Source: Chrysemys picta bellii (taxonomy: Eukaryota; Chordata; Testudines; Emydidae). Taken from it: 64,000 nucleotides of DNA. How positions within the stretch are numbered: the stretch's first letter is position 1; the number at the start of each line of letters is the position of its first letter. The notes beneath the pieces are model-generated. The model was not told the origin of the DNA and ran no database searches. It worked only from the letters and a program-made list of their open reading frames with translations. The translations under genes were made by a program, and so were the position numbers. This document shows positions 47,398 to 60,735 of this stretch, one piece after another. Location: the NCBI RefSeq assembly GCF_011386835.1, contig NC_088796.1, positions 87,899,468 through 87,963,467 of the forward strand, given 5' to 3'.

Positions 47398-47505
47398 TGG
47401 GTACAATCCTGCAAATGCTTACACATGGTTAACTTTATGTGCATGAGTAGTTCAACGAAGGCAATGGAAATATACACGAGTATAAAAGTTTGCAGGATTG
47501 GCCAC
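47398..47505. repeat. Hairpin MITE (ATCCTGCAAATGCTTACAC)
   Basis: TACAATCCTGCAAATGCTTA at the left faces TATAAAAGTTTGCAGGATTG at the right, with a central GTAGTTCAACGAAGGCAATG. A clear but diverged palindrome of about 105 bases. Confidence 0.6.
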
Positions 47506-50500
47506 TCCAGTGCCCATTTTGGAAAGGAATTACAGGATTTAATAAGAAATTATTAATGCCTACTATAGAATGTTACAGTATGTATATAATTATCTCTACA
47601 AACTGGCTTAAAATGTTATAGAAAGGCTATTGTTTTCTATTCAATTAGATTTTTAGAATAATTTCTATAGAGCTGTGCTTAATGTCTGTAGAACTTACTG
47701 GATTCATCAACTTCTATACAAGTTAAGAACAGTGTCTCTTCTGTACATTGATACAAAATATTATAAATGCCAGCAACTGCAAAGTCTTTTATAACTCCCT
47801 ATTCTTAACTTCCACTTCTATACATATAACAGTATATTAGAGCTTGAAGCCATTTTGTGCACTGCTCTCATCGACTTCAATATCAAACCCCTGTGAAGCA
47901 CTGTATTATACACACAGGGTCCGCTTGTCAAATGTGCTGAGCTCTTACAAATCTTGCAGAAGTAAATGAGTACTGCAGATTCTCCGTACCTCTGAAAGAT
48001 AGGTCCACAATAATCACAAATATCTATATCATAATGGTATGGGGAAAGCAGTGTTCTCTGAGTTCTCTAACTTTTCCTCAGTTCACTTGGCAATCTCATT
48101 CTTTGACCATAGATTTTTATGCTTTATACATTTTCAAAACATCTTTGAACACTTCTGGGTTGGTATCAGACCAATTTTCTGCCTTTGGCAGGCATATTAA
48201 TAGGAAATTAGCTTCTCTTTCAGATCAGCTATCTAAATCAATTGTCAAATGCTATTTCCGGTTTTGGTCATTGTCTGAGAATATTTGTTACAGATTGGGA
48301 TACCGGTCAAATACACCTCTACATAAGACAAGATATTCACTGTAATGAAGAACAAAATGTAAACTATGTCTTAGATTATGCCAAGAAGACCTAACCAGCC
48401 CTTGAAAGAGATCTGTTTAGAAAAGTAGGGATATATTTACATATGTATTTAGGTATCTTATCCATTAAAAAGTTAACCAAAGATGAATTTCTGCAAAGTC
48501 TTCTTAAGAAAGTTGCATATAAATGGATCCCCAAAGTAATTTGCAAAATGAATCTTAACTGTGATATGGATACCCAAGATGGTACCAGAAACTTCAATGC
48601 ACACTTAATTTTGAAACTGTTTATAAATATATTTCAAAGGCTTTACAACAAAACTGCTCATATTAAAAATTATTGGGAATGGGGGAAAAGGGTGAGGGGG
48701 AAGAGCTTATATCCAAGTTTAAATCTTATTACTTTAATATTACTCTTAGACTCCACAAAATTGATGGTGTTTTCTTTCATAAACAAAGAAAATGCCATTG
48801 AAACAAACAACTGATAGTCAAACTAATTTTTTCTTCTAATAATTGCTTTGGGGAAGTGGGAGAGAAGAAAGAGAAGTTTACTGATATTCAAAACAGGTTC
48901 TGTAATAAGGAACAGCAGGTATCGGTAAGGTATGTGATACAGTAGACATGCGGGTTTAAAAAACACCACCACCAAAAGCTTGTGGGGAAAAAAAGTTTTA
49001 CTTACTAATGCTCAACATTGCAGTCAGCTGGCTGGCTTAGAATCCTTTCACCTGACAACACCTTGTGTGCCTGATAATATTCTACTCATACTAAATGTAT
49101 GAGCTCTTCTTCTCAATCCAAAACCAATTCCAAAACAGTCCTGTAGTTGCTCCACCCTTGAAATTACAGATTGCTGCTGGTGATCAAATTCCACCTCTCC
49201 CTTTCCCTCCTGCCCCTCCACACCCTCCATATTCAGTTCTCTCTTAGGACAGTCATCTCTCACCCAGTAATTACATTAATTAGAAGGTTTAATTTCAGCG
49301 TTTAAACAGTGTACAAACTAGTTTCAACACATTCTTCAATTCTAATGGCAATAACAACAAAGGGTAAAGACTTTGTCCACTGCTCAACACACTAAAGGAG
49401 GCAAAACACATATGAATCTTTAATTAAAACATTACGATTCACAGGGGAAATAATACCACCATGCCCACTGTGACAAAAAGATATTGTTCATTCATGGAGA
49501 TTATGAGCTAAATTCATCCCAGGTGTAATTCTATTGCCTTCAAGGAAACACACACAGGATAAATTTAACCCTTCATTTTAAAATTTGATATGTTTTGTAA
49601 AGACTCTGAAGTTTACCAGTGGTGGGCTGGTAGTTGTAGCACATATTCTTCATAATTTTGAATTATTGTGCCAAGAATTTATGTACAATTTCAATTTGAA
49701 TAAAAACAAAAACATGGCATGCCAGTGAAATGTATTTTGTAATTTAGTGCTGACAGAGTACCAGCAGCGTACCAACTCCCATGTGTTTACACTAAAACGA
49801 GGAGGATTGGTCTGCATGATTTCTCAACAGACTGATGCACAGTATCAATCTCTGCTCAGAGGGAGTCAGCATGGAAGAGTGAAAAAACAACAGGCTTTAA
49901 CCAAATCAAGACTGCATCATTAATATAGCACAAGTGAATAACCAGCCCTTCCTTTTCCAGTGTCACAGTTCTAAATAAATCTTCATGGAGAAAAATAATT
50001 GGCCCAAATAAAATAAAAACAAAAATAATTAGAGAGTGACTGCTTTGCTCGCTGCCCTGGAATTTTCCTATATGAACTAACGTCACAGAGATACAGAGCT
50101 CCTCGATACCTGTCTCTAGAAAAAGAACTGGGGTGGAGTGGGGATATGCAGTGTTACAGAATCATGCATTTTGCGTTTCATAAAGCTCCTTGAGTTCAAT
50201 GTAGTGGCAGAGATTGGTTCTTTCTGGAAAAATTTATTTTCACTTTTATCCATTCCACACTATACCCCTTTCAGTCAAGCCCTCGCTATTTTCTTAATTC
50301 TCCATGAGTGGAGGGGTTGGGAGAGTACAGAAGCTAATGCAGATGTGGATTTAAAAAATATATATATAAAAAAAAAGGCAAGAGTGACCTTTACTGCATT
50401 TAAATGGCTTACTTTATATACCAAGGCTACCATAGTCTATAGTTCTGGATCCCTACAATAATCTGTACGTGCTTAAAAAACAATCCAGTAACTACCATTT

Positions 50501-53500
50501 TCTACTGTATGCACTAGATAGAATGGGGAATTCAGATTGAGTATGTTTTAAAACTTACATTTTCCCCCCTTCTTTTACAAGTCCTGATGTCCAAACCCAC
50601 CAGCATTTGCTCTGCATGACACTCAGTATGTATGTATCATAATAGTATTGGCATACAGATCACAGAACCATATGAGAATGAACATGGAGCGGGTCTGTAG
50701 GGGACATGCAGTAAGAAGGATTAGCTTTAGCTACATTACACAGATTTGAAAAACTTTTTTCATGTTCACATAGACCAGGAGCTGGTGAGTCTCGATGATG
50801 GGTCCTGAAAACCATGGGGAAATGTACTGTTGGCTTTTAGTAAATTATTTCCTGAATGCCCCAGCTCCTCTTTTGTCATACTTGCTACTGTTAAGGGCAA
50901 TCAAAAGTTGATTTTATGAGATTATCTTATGTTTTGAAGTTGACTGGATTTCACATTGACCTTTTTTAAAAAAAAGAGTAAAGAAAAAAAGCATGAAACA
51001 TTTATTTTGAAATAAAATTTTCTTGAGAAAGTGGACTTTGACAAGGGTTTGAGTGGAACAAAGAAGTTTTCTTGTGCTGTATGAAATTCAACAAAAAGCA
51101 AAAAAAATGCGCAGGGGGAAGAAAACCCATTGATAAAATGACATTTTTCTGCCCACAAAGTCTTTTACACATTCTACCCTTTTACCAGATTTCAAAGCCA
51201 TAGTATTTTTTTCCCAACATTTCAGTGTAGCTAAAGCTGAAACTCGCTTCTGGTTTTTTCCTTTTCCTTGCATTTCCTGGATTTACTATTTTATTAATAA
51301 GAATTTAACTGAATACTTCCCTAAGAAAGTTACATTTGGAAGTTAGTTTAAGAGATGGAGAGCTGAACTGAATACTGGCAACTAAATTACAGTCACAAAG
51401 TGGATATTTGAGAATGTACATAACTATATATGCAAATTACAGACTCACGCACCCATTGTATGAGACACTGTCACTTAGCACTTAGATATCAACAAATTAA
51501 ATTTCTATTTCAATTCTGGAGTCAAATTCTCTGTGCCACTCGCACTGGAATCCATTATATGCTTCGTGAAGGCATGGGTACAGGATAAACTGACATAAAT
51601 GGAAACAGGAGAAAGAAAATCCCCAAAATTGATTTGTGCTATTTGCAGTTGAAACAAACAAGTTTAGTAACTAAGAATTCAAATTACAATCACCATGCAT
51701 TCTATAAAGTTTTTTAATGGCTATATTGAGATTTTGATGCACAAACGAGGCTTTGCCGTTGTTCAGATAATTTTAACACAAGAAGAAATACATTTTAAAC
51801 GGAGCTATCCTGCAGTATTCAAAACCAAGAAAAGACCTTGCTGTCCATTCTGAGTCACTGTCTTAATCACGAGTCAGAGCATCGCATTTTAGAATCTAAA
51901 GAAATTAATAAGCTTTCTCAAGTTTCAAATTCACAGCAGATATTGAAGTCATTAAATAGCAATAGATACAAATAAAAATGGTAGTACTTCACCCCATCAC
52001 TATGAAAAATCCATTTACTCCTACTTCCCATATGAAACAATATATCAAATATTTTACAATGAGGAACTATTTCACAAAGGTACTCAGATACTACTGGGAC
52101 AAGTGGCATACAAGTACCTAGATACTGTAGAGAGATAAAATTAGACTAGATAGACAGATGTAAAATTACCTTACCACGGATCAAGAAAAAACATTAGCAG
52201 GAAGGTCAAGCATAAAAAAAAACATATCCAAATCAATGACAGAATACTATTACTCATGGTAACATGGTTTAATTTTACAACTATATTAATTCATCATGTG
52301 TGTTTTTCACAATTCAATTCTTTATATAGCATAACATAATAATAATATTAGACAAACTAATGGACAACTTTATTTTAGCATACGAAAGGATGGCTACATT
52401 TATGTTCTATTGTTTGCACGTTCCATAGGTGCTGCTATTGAGGAACAAGGCAACATTCCTATTGCTAAAGGGAATGAGATTGTACAACTCTGCAAATCTA
52501 GGGGTAAATTAACTGGCAGTCCATTTTTACAGTTATATATTTGAATTATCATCTTATAAATAGTGCAACAAAAGAAATGACTGTTTAGGTCAATCTACTG
52601 TGTACAATTTCTGCTTAGTACTTGGCATTTCCCCTTCACAAGTCACAGAAAGAAATATTTTGTAAGGTGGAAAATAGTGAAGACCAATGTAAAAAACAGA
52701 CATAGATTTGCATTACTTATGTAACTGGTGTAAACACGATACGCCATTATTGAGAAAAAGAAAACCATTACATTTAAACCCTAAAAGAACAAGGAAGACA
52801 ACTTCTTCGAAGTAATCCCTTAAATAGATTATTATGAGACTCTACAAACACTAATCTCCTGAATAGAACTGATTTAAGGTTAAAATCTTTAAGAGAAAAC
52901 TTCAGAGAATCCACTTCTGACAACAATATATAACAGAAACCAATGATACAAAAAAGGAGGACACACCCAAGTTCTTTGTTATTAAAAAATTTGGCGTAAG
53001 TAAGCTGATTAGTAGACATGCTGTTATAATTTTTCATTACGTTAAATGGAATATCTAGTAATTTAGTTACTGGTTGGAAAAAACAAAGTCTAAATAATAC
53101 ATACCACTATTTTTAACTAGATTGTAACTACTTTACATCAGATTTATACATTAAATATATAAGATATAATAAGGCTGATTCTGCAGTCTGCACTCAGGCA
53201 AAATTCCTTAAATGATATTGTTGTATGCATAAGGACTATAGGGTTGGGCACACAGTACCTGATAATGACTAAATATTTTAACATATACACTTTATGATCA
53301 TTTCAATTTGTTTTGACATTTTATATTCTTCCTTTGGTTTTAAAGTTTCAGAGCAAAACACAAGCATATAAACATTATAGAGCATAAACATAAAACAAAG
53401 TGCCAGGAACAACTGTGTCTTGTTCAAATCTATTCAAGTTAACATGGAATATACCCAAACCATCTTTTTCATGACTTTTATTATTGCGGACAGCTGAAAC

Positions 53501-53875
53501 CATTTGGTCCATTCCTGCTTAGGGATATTGTATTTACCTACAAGGGCTACAAGTCTTTATTAAATATAGAAAATGATCTTCAATGCACAACATATGTGCA
53601 GATCAGTACAAATGATGCCGAATCACATTTACAAATACATACATAAAAAAGACATTTTGTATCGCATACACAGGTTTATTTTCTAAGCCTAAATAGAACT
53701 GCCAAGATTTTTTGAAAGTAGCAAGAGGTAACTATATAGTCAACATGAAGAACCAATGTTCTACGGGAATTTATTTTAAAAACATTTTTGATGTAAAATT
53801 TGACATGGAAAGAGCTATATTATGAGAATGTTTCTAGTAACTTGAAACCAGGCTATCAGCTCTAGCTATTTTGTA

Positions 53876-53891
53876 AAAAAAAAAAAAAAAA
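53876..53891. repeat. Poly(A) run
   Basis: About 16 A residues, not linked to any recognised element. Confidence 0.7.
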
Positions 53892-56800
53892 ATGTGTAGC
53901 AGGATTGGCAAATATGTGCTCTATGTTTCAGCTTTTGTGATTTAAAACAGCCAGATGTGAATGGGTGAGCCTTGAAAACAGAGCTTTAGAGCAGGAATGC
54001 TGACAGGCCCTTGATTAACAGTGCAGAACACTTGCAAGTTAATTTTTTTCAAAACGTTGAAACAAAACAAAATATGTTTTTACAATAATTCAGTGCCACT
54101 GACAAATGAAATAAGTTGTCCAGTTATATACAAATTTTGGACCAAATTCTGAAGTTTCTATTCCATCAAATCTCCATTGACTTCAATTTTTCTCATGTAG
54201 CAATGGCAGGATGGAGTCCTTTATTGCCTTGTTTTCCACCATTCTTCGCTGGAATTAGCTAAGTGAGATTTAGAAGCTCACAGTATACTTGTACATTGTA
54301 GAAATCTTTGCTTATGATTTACAGGAAGTGCATCCATTGTGTCAATGTATTTCCAACTTTATAAAAAGCATGAGTGTACTTCTGGCATATACTTCTGTAT
54401 ACAAAAAAGATTTACCAAATGGAAAGGAGAGGTTTAAACATTTACAATGGAGCTTAAGAGCCCTTCTCTACATATCCTTCCATTCTGCAGGAATGGAACA
54501 TTAAAAACAAAACAAAACAAAAAACCCTAGCTATGTGAAATGAGTTGGTTATCTCAGTCCAGTTCCTAGAAAAAGGTGTCCATATCACAAAAGCTGCCAT
54601 CACAATTGGCATCTTTGAGGTCATCAGGATTGAATGGGCATGGAAATTGAATTCCACCACCTCTCCCTATAGGTGGTCCTTATAGATCAGTGTAAGGGGG
54701 AGTGTGCTAGAAGCTTTCACTGCTGCTGTCCTTGATCTATCCATTCTGTGGATAGAGCCCTTCAGACTCCAGCTCTTTGAATACGACACTATTCAAGAGC
54801 GCTAAATATATTTAAAAAAAAAATCTCTTTTTGAAAACAGTAATTTAAAATAAATGTCTAGAACATTTGCAATAAGAACTCTCATTGCAGGCTTCTCCTA
54901 ATCTGATTTAAGCATGATTTTGTTTCCACTCAGGAAGCTTAAATTAATTTAGCTGTTCCTGAACAGTGTACAGAAAGATGAAGTATCTAGTTGCTCACGA
55001 CTACAGACCTTAAGGTTCAACAACCAGATTTGCAACATAGTCTGGTTATGTTGAAAATTTGTTTACTTAAGCTACCATTACACAAGGAATTTATACTATG
55101 ATATTATCCATTTCATTAAATTTTCAAATTTGTTCATATTGCCTAGAAACTAAAGCGCCGAAAGAATTCAGATCCTCCTGCATGCTAAATTACCAGCTGC
55201 TGGAAAATCCTTGGCATGTTCCCCACGCTGCAGTGTGATTAGAGCTTGCTGCTGATGGACCCCAACATTAAAAGTTTAATTGCTATCTGGTTTTCCAGTG
55301 AGTTTTGTTACCGTCAGCTCTCTTAGTATGACTGGGTGAAAACCAGAAAACTTTTTCAGTGTAGGAGTGCTTGGCTTTGCTTTTTACTTCAGAGGAGGAT
55401 CTTTTGATCAAGAACATACAGAGATAACAGACGGTAGAGAACAAAAATACACCTAAAAATTCACAAAAAAAGAGGTAGCTGAATACTATTCTCTCTCATT
55501 ACTAAACATGGACTAAGAATATGAAAATCTGACATGAATCTGCCCCATTATTACACATGGACTTGTGTCAATATCTCTAATACAAAGGCAACTGTTCCAT
55601 TTAGAAGGGGACACTGCCAAGTTATCTAGAACTAACAACTGAATCATACAGAGCTGAGTCCTTAACTTCAGGATTCTCCCTAATATTGTCCTTTTCAAAA
55701 CCAAAGGTAAATAAATAAAAGAACTAAAACACAGCAGGCCAAATTCATTGCCAGGGGGAACGCCAATAAAGTTAGATCAGTAAGGAATTTCATTCAGTGG
55801 CTAAGTTCTGCCCTTGGATGTGTGCTACTCCCTCTGGACACTGGTGGGGAGATATCCTATGTATAAACAAACTGCTACCATGACATGGGTACACAGTTGT
55901 CTTTACGCAAAAAGAAACAAGGTAGCTGGTAAGGAATGGCTTCCATTTTTTTTAAAAGTGTAATTATCTGCACTGCCTCCACTTTAAAACTAATCATCAT
56001 TACGGGAATCCCAAAATATCCCAAGAACACTCAACTTTTAAGTTTTGTTGCTTTTTACTCAGTGATTTGACTGTCATTTCCGTGGTTATTCATACAAACT
56101 TGCTGCTGTCCAGGGATGATAAAATTACATAATCTTTTTACAGTTTTCCTATTAAAACAAGAAATGAAAACAAGTTCAGGAAATATTCTAAGATGAAGCT
56201 AGATGCACTCCTAGAAACAAAAACAAAACAAAAAAATCTAGTCTCCTTGTAAATTATACATTAAAATACAGGAAAAGGTTCTATTACCTAATGTCTGAAA
56301 ATTCATAGAACAAATTAATTCATGGAAAATGCTACAAGTGAGATGAACCAAAACTGTTTTCTATGTTTATAATGTAGTATACAGAATATCTATGTAATAT
56401 TTTTCACACATACCTTTCTGATAGTTGCATTTTTTTTCAAATAAAGTGAATATTATTTTTCATGTGGGTCATCTAATTAACAGAAAATACGCTTAACAAG
56501 ACAGAACTATGCACCCTGTTTACACAGAAGACATGCTACAGCAATTTCTAGCATGATCCCCTAACATTTTATGATCTCTGATTAAGACAGCTATGCATAT
56601 TCATTCACTTGAAGTAACATCACGCCCTTCGTACTTCCAAGCATATTTTGAAAGAACTACTTTTGTCTGTGAGAGAAGCATTCAGAATTCATAAACTGCT
56701 AATCGCAGTGTGAGATTTAATCCCATGACAATCACATCGTTTTGAGGATAATTCGTGTAGCTATGACTGTAAATGCAATGTTTGTGGTGAATCCAAGAGA

Positions 56801-57729
56801 CAGACAAGATCAAAGGAACTATAAAAAGGCATAGTCCCACCCGGGTGACATTACACACAGTGCCTATGAAACTAGACTATTGCTTTCATGGCTACGGCTT
56901 TACCTCAACATCTAAGCTATGCCATGCTTGGGAACACCTGAAGTAAACAACAGTTTTCCTCTCAGGAATGCAAGCCAGGATAATTTAGAATGGTGGTCAG
57001 AGTAAAGCAGTGTCAAGCTGCTTCATGTCTTAAAAGAACTATTTTAGTTCAAAGAAGAAGAGCTACACAAGCCTTAAGCAATAGTGAAACATATTACCGA
57101 GCCTTTTTCTCGAAGTATACGGTTCTTGCAGGATTTAAGGATCATCGCTCTCAGGAACACTTTTCTACCGCAGAAACCTATGTTACCACAGAGAGCCCTG
57201 TTCTTACAGGAAGCGCAAAGCAGCCGTACATACCTCAGCCACTAGTCAGAGGACCATTCCCAATTCTCAGTCTAATATCAGTGTCAGCAGGTCACGGCAG
57301 AGACAGAAGCCTCTAACTGCTCCCTACCCACTCCAAGCTGGAAAGAAACTCTTCAGTTTCTCTCCCCAGCTTTCCCAATCCATGGAAGGGGGTTATCACT
57401 GGCCACAGAGCCACACAAACAGGTAATAAAAGTTTGCTAAACCTGATGGGGGGCAGGCTGGCAGCAAATTGATGGACTCGGGCATAGGTAGTGAGAGAAA
57501 CTCTCACTTCACATGAGTTATACATGAAACTTATTTGGCACTGCATTTATAACTCACGTATCCATACAATAAACCAAAGAATAAAAGCAAGCAGGCCAAC
57601 AGGAACAAACAATCCCTTCTGTTTGATTGTTCAAAAGAACTATTGTCTTTTTACATTTCTAAGTGTCTAGATCCTCACAGGTCCTCCTGGAACACACAGA
57701 AAAAAGTAAAGGAAATGATTCATGGTTTC

Positions 57730-57761
57730 AAAAAAAAAAAAAGGGGGGGGGGGGCGGGGGG
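57730..57761. repeat. Adjacent poly(A) and poly(G) runs
   Basis: About 13 A followed directly by 12 G, one C, then six G. A low-complexity tract prone to length variation and assembly error. Confidence 0.85.
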
Positions 57762-58135
57762 CATTTAAGTACTTACCTTTTACACAGTTGATATCAGAGA
57801 CATATTATATCTCCTAGAAGCCTCATTTATTACTTCCTGCTAGTTTGCTTTCATTATTCTATCTTACTATTCAATAAAAATGGAAAACAAAATCTGTGGG
57901 TAAAGTCATATTTATCAGCAGAAAATGGACTCAAGTATATTTAAGGTAAACATTAAAGTTATTTACCTAATATGAACCAAATTCAGCAGTGACGAAAATG
58001 GAGGTATAATTTAGTAACAAAAAAGCAAACAACAGGATGGCGTAAAATAAAGCATCTCTCTCCCTCTTATCTTACTCCAGATGTTAGTTGCTTTTCCTGC
58101 AACTCCCTCCCCATGATGTGTAAGTTAAGTTCTTT

Positions 58136-58200
58136 ATTATTATTTTTATCATTGTAGCACCAAGGAGCCCGAGTCACAACTTACACCTATTCTTCTGACC
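58136..58200 (-). mobile_element. LINE 3' tail fragment (CR1/L3-like)
   Basis: On the plus strand, TATTATTATTTTTATCATTG then TAGCACCAAGGAGCCCGAGT is the inverse of the CTAGGTGCTAC...ATAATAATA tail of the old LINE also seen at 38900 and 27797. Confidence 0.6.
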
Positions 58201-58426
58201 AATGTACACCAATGAACCTAAAACCATAGATATCACTGCTGAATTTTGGCCTACATATTTATCCAAAGACAACTGACAACCATAACAAAAAAATAGTTAC
58301 AAATATAAAATGTGCTTTGCGATTCCGATTCCGAAGTATAGATTCTATTAGACAAATACACAGAACTCAAATATTTAAATCCTTTACGTAGTGAAAATGG
58401 GCAGTCAAAGTTCTTAAATCTAATTA

Positions 58427-58519
58427 AAAAGCAACAGAGGGTCCTGTGGCACCTTTGAGACTAACAAAAGTACTGTGAGCATAAGCTTTCATGGGTAAGA
58501 ACCTCACTTCTTCAGATGC
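58427..58519 (+). mobile_element. Short Penelope-derived insertion with 11-bp duplication
   Basis: A 93-bp insertion reading AAAAGCAACAGAGGGTCCTG, TGGCACCTTTGAGACTAACA, GAGCATAAGCTTTCATGGGT and CTTCTTCAGATGC, i.e. PLE terminal sequence only. It is flanked by AAATCTAATTA at 58416-58426 and 58520-58530. Unlike the two foldbacks it has a single orientation. Confidence 0.85.
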
Positions 58520-60404
58520 AAATCTAATTATTCACTGAACCCATAGGCCCATACATATGTTATCAAAGCATCGTAACAATAACTGTACTGCAACTGTCTA
58601 TATTCCCCCACAAAACACAGACATGGTATTTTCAATAGGTAAAGCCAGAAATTACTGAATGAGAAGTTAAGTGTCTGGAACCTTTTTAATCTAAAAAGAA
58701 TGCGAACTTTGTTTGGTTCGCTCCCATTTTTCAACAAATAAAAAACATATTAAACAATATCCCATGGGATGTTACCCACTTTTTATAAAGTACAAACAAT
58801 ATTGAAACTGATGACACTTGTATGTCGCTTCGCATTATAGTGAGTTCTGCTGTACTGTATGACGGGTGTGTATAGCAGACAGCCACTGGAAGAAAGTTTC
58901 ATTGTTTCAGGCCCTTCCACACCTCAAAGCAGCCATTTCTAGTTCTGTGATTTCTGGACTGAAATGGCTTCAACTTTTCATATTTTATTAGCAGTAAACA
59001 CTCTGGGGTTAGAAATTAACTTCAAGTTTGAAAACAGAACATAAAACACCATAAACATAAAACACCAATTAATTAGGAGAAGAATTTTTAAATGTCCAGG
59101 ATCTCCTTCTACACAGCAACAGACTTTATCCATTTCCAATTTTGCCAACTTCTTTAACACGAAATTCAAAAGAACTGTGAGAAACCCCCAAGAGAGGCCT
59201 AGGCATTCTACAATAGCCTAACAGCAATATTGCCCCCCACCTCCAAATAACCCCCAGTTTCAGACAATTATCATAATTATTTTATACCTCCTTTAACTAG
59301 GTTCTGAAACTAGGTTTCCTTGTGTGTGTTATGGGGCAAGAGGCAGAGGCAGCCTTATAGAAGATATTTTTAGCAGCCAAATTCTGCCCATAAAACTCTG
59401 AAGTGCCACAAGCCTGCTAGCTGTTGCTAAGCTCTATTTTTGTTGTCCCTTCACTAATGACAAATGCTATTTACTGGAATGGCTCAACACCCAATAAAAA
59501 GCCAGACTTCTGGCTCTTTGCAGCTGACAATCTGAAGCCAGGATAAGATGCAGACAACGTGTATTTACATTTATATGTAATTAGATTGGTCAGCAAGGAC
59601 AGGAGCGTTCAAGAGGCAGATATTAGAGAGCTCAGAAAGCGTCACCCGGTTCTCAGCTGAGGTACCACTGTCCAATTGGCCCAATCTGTATCCTCATGAA
59701 CTCAGATTCTACTCTGCAATACTACCGTGGAATTCAATTTACATGTGTACATTTCGCCTACCTGTCACTATGCAGTAATGATTTTTCTGAGTCACCAGCA
59801 CTCAAAACCATTCTTTTCTTTCCAGTCATTTCCCAAAGGGAGAGCTGACCTTAAAAAGAGTTTGACCCAACTGCATGAAGAATTTAAATCCTCACTTAGG
59901 CCCCAATCCTACACAAAGGATCATGCAGCCAGACCCCTGCAGCCACACAGAGCCCCCCAGAACTCAATGAAGCTCTGTCTCGGCCCAGAGCACTCCCACA
60001 AAGAAACAGCTGCAGTACTAGTGAGGAAACCACTTTTTTCTATTCTCAAAACAGCAGCAGCAAAACAAGGCACCTTGTTTTTTTTTTTACCATAATATGT
60101 CAACCCTCTTTGCAAGAGCTAGATAAAGGGCACTACTTACCTAACCTAACATGGAAGTCAACTCACATGATTATTTTCTTAATAAGGAAAAAAGAATAGT
60201 ACTGGTCTCCTTCAATATTAAAATATTGATTTGACTTTTCTTTTAAATGCAGTTTAAATCCACATCAGGAATTTCATTTCAATGCATAATTTACTACAGA
60301 CCTAAATGGAGCATGAGGCAAGTAAAATGATGGATTTACTTTAAAACAAATATTTAAATGTTGCAGTTCAGACCTTGCAATGGGAGGAAACAAGTATTCC
60401 TTAA

Positions 60405-60433
60405 AGCCAAACAAACAAACAAACAAACAAACA
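60405..60433. repeat. (AAAC)n microsatellite
   Basis: About seven AAAC units in a row. Confidence 0.9.
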
Positions 60434-60614
60434 ATGTGACCTCAGTCCCCCTTCTTCAAAAAACCAGCACAATGTTGTGAAATTCAACTATCCAGGAAAT
60501 ACTGAAGGCTACTTCTGACATTTGAAAGTGATTTGTTTCCAGCATTACAGCTGGAGAATACTCAATGGTGATTAACAAAACAGTGTTGGGCTGGAGCTTG
60601 GACTCTGAAGCCCT

Positions 60615-60735
60615 CCCCCATCCTGTTTTTAGCACTGTTGTGCAAGCCCACAAGACCGAGTCTGTAGACCTGGGGATCTGAGACTGTCTGCAGTGGGTTT
60701 TAACCCACAGTGTAGACATATTGTAAGAGGCTTTT
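60615..60735. repeat. MITE fragment ending CAGTGTAGACAT
   Basis: CACAAGACCGAGTCTGTAGA, CCTGGGGATCTGAGACTGTC, GCAGTGGGTTTTAACCCACA and GTGTAGACATATTG match the MITE words at 46570-46665 and the terminal word of the element at 32746. Confidence 0.55.

Noticed and set aside
48391..48814. Overlapping ORFs on both strands (123 and 68 codons)
   Set aside because: AT-rich lysine/isoleucine/leucine-rich chance translations with no family resemblance.
49048..49263. 71-codon minus-strand ORF rich in charged residues
   Set aside because: No acceptor or donor consistent with an exon in AOPEP phase and no recognised family.
57229..57310. Minus-strand GTATGT donor-like site after an exon-like stretch
   Set aside because: All three frames contain stops immediately upstream.
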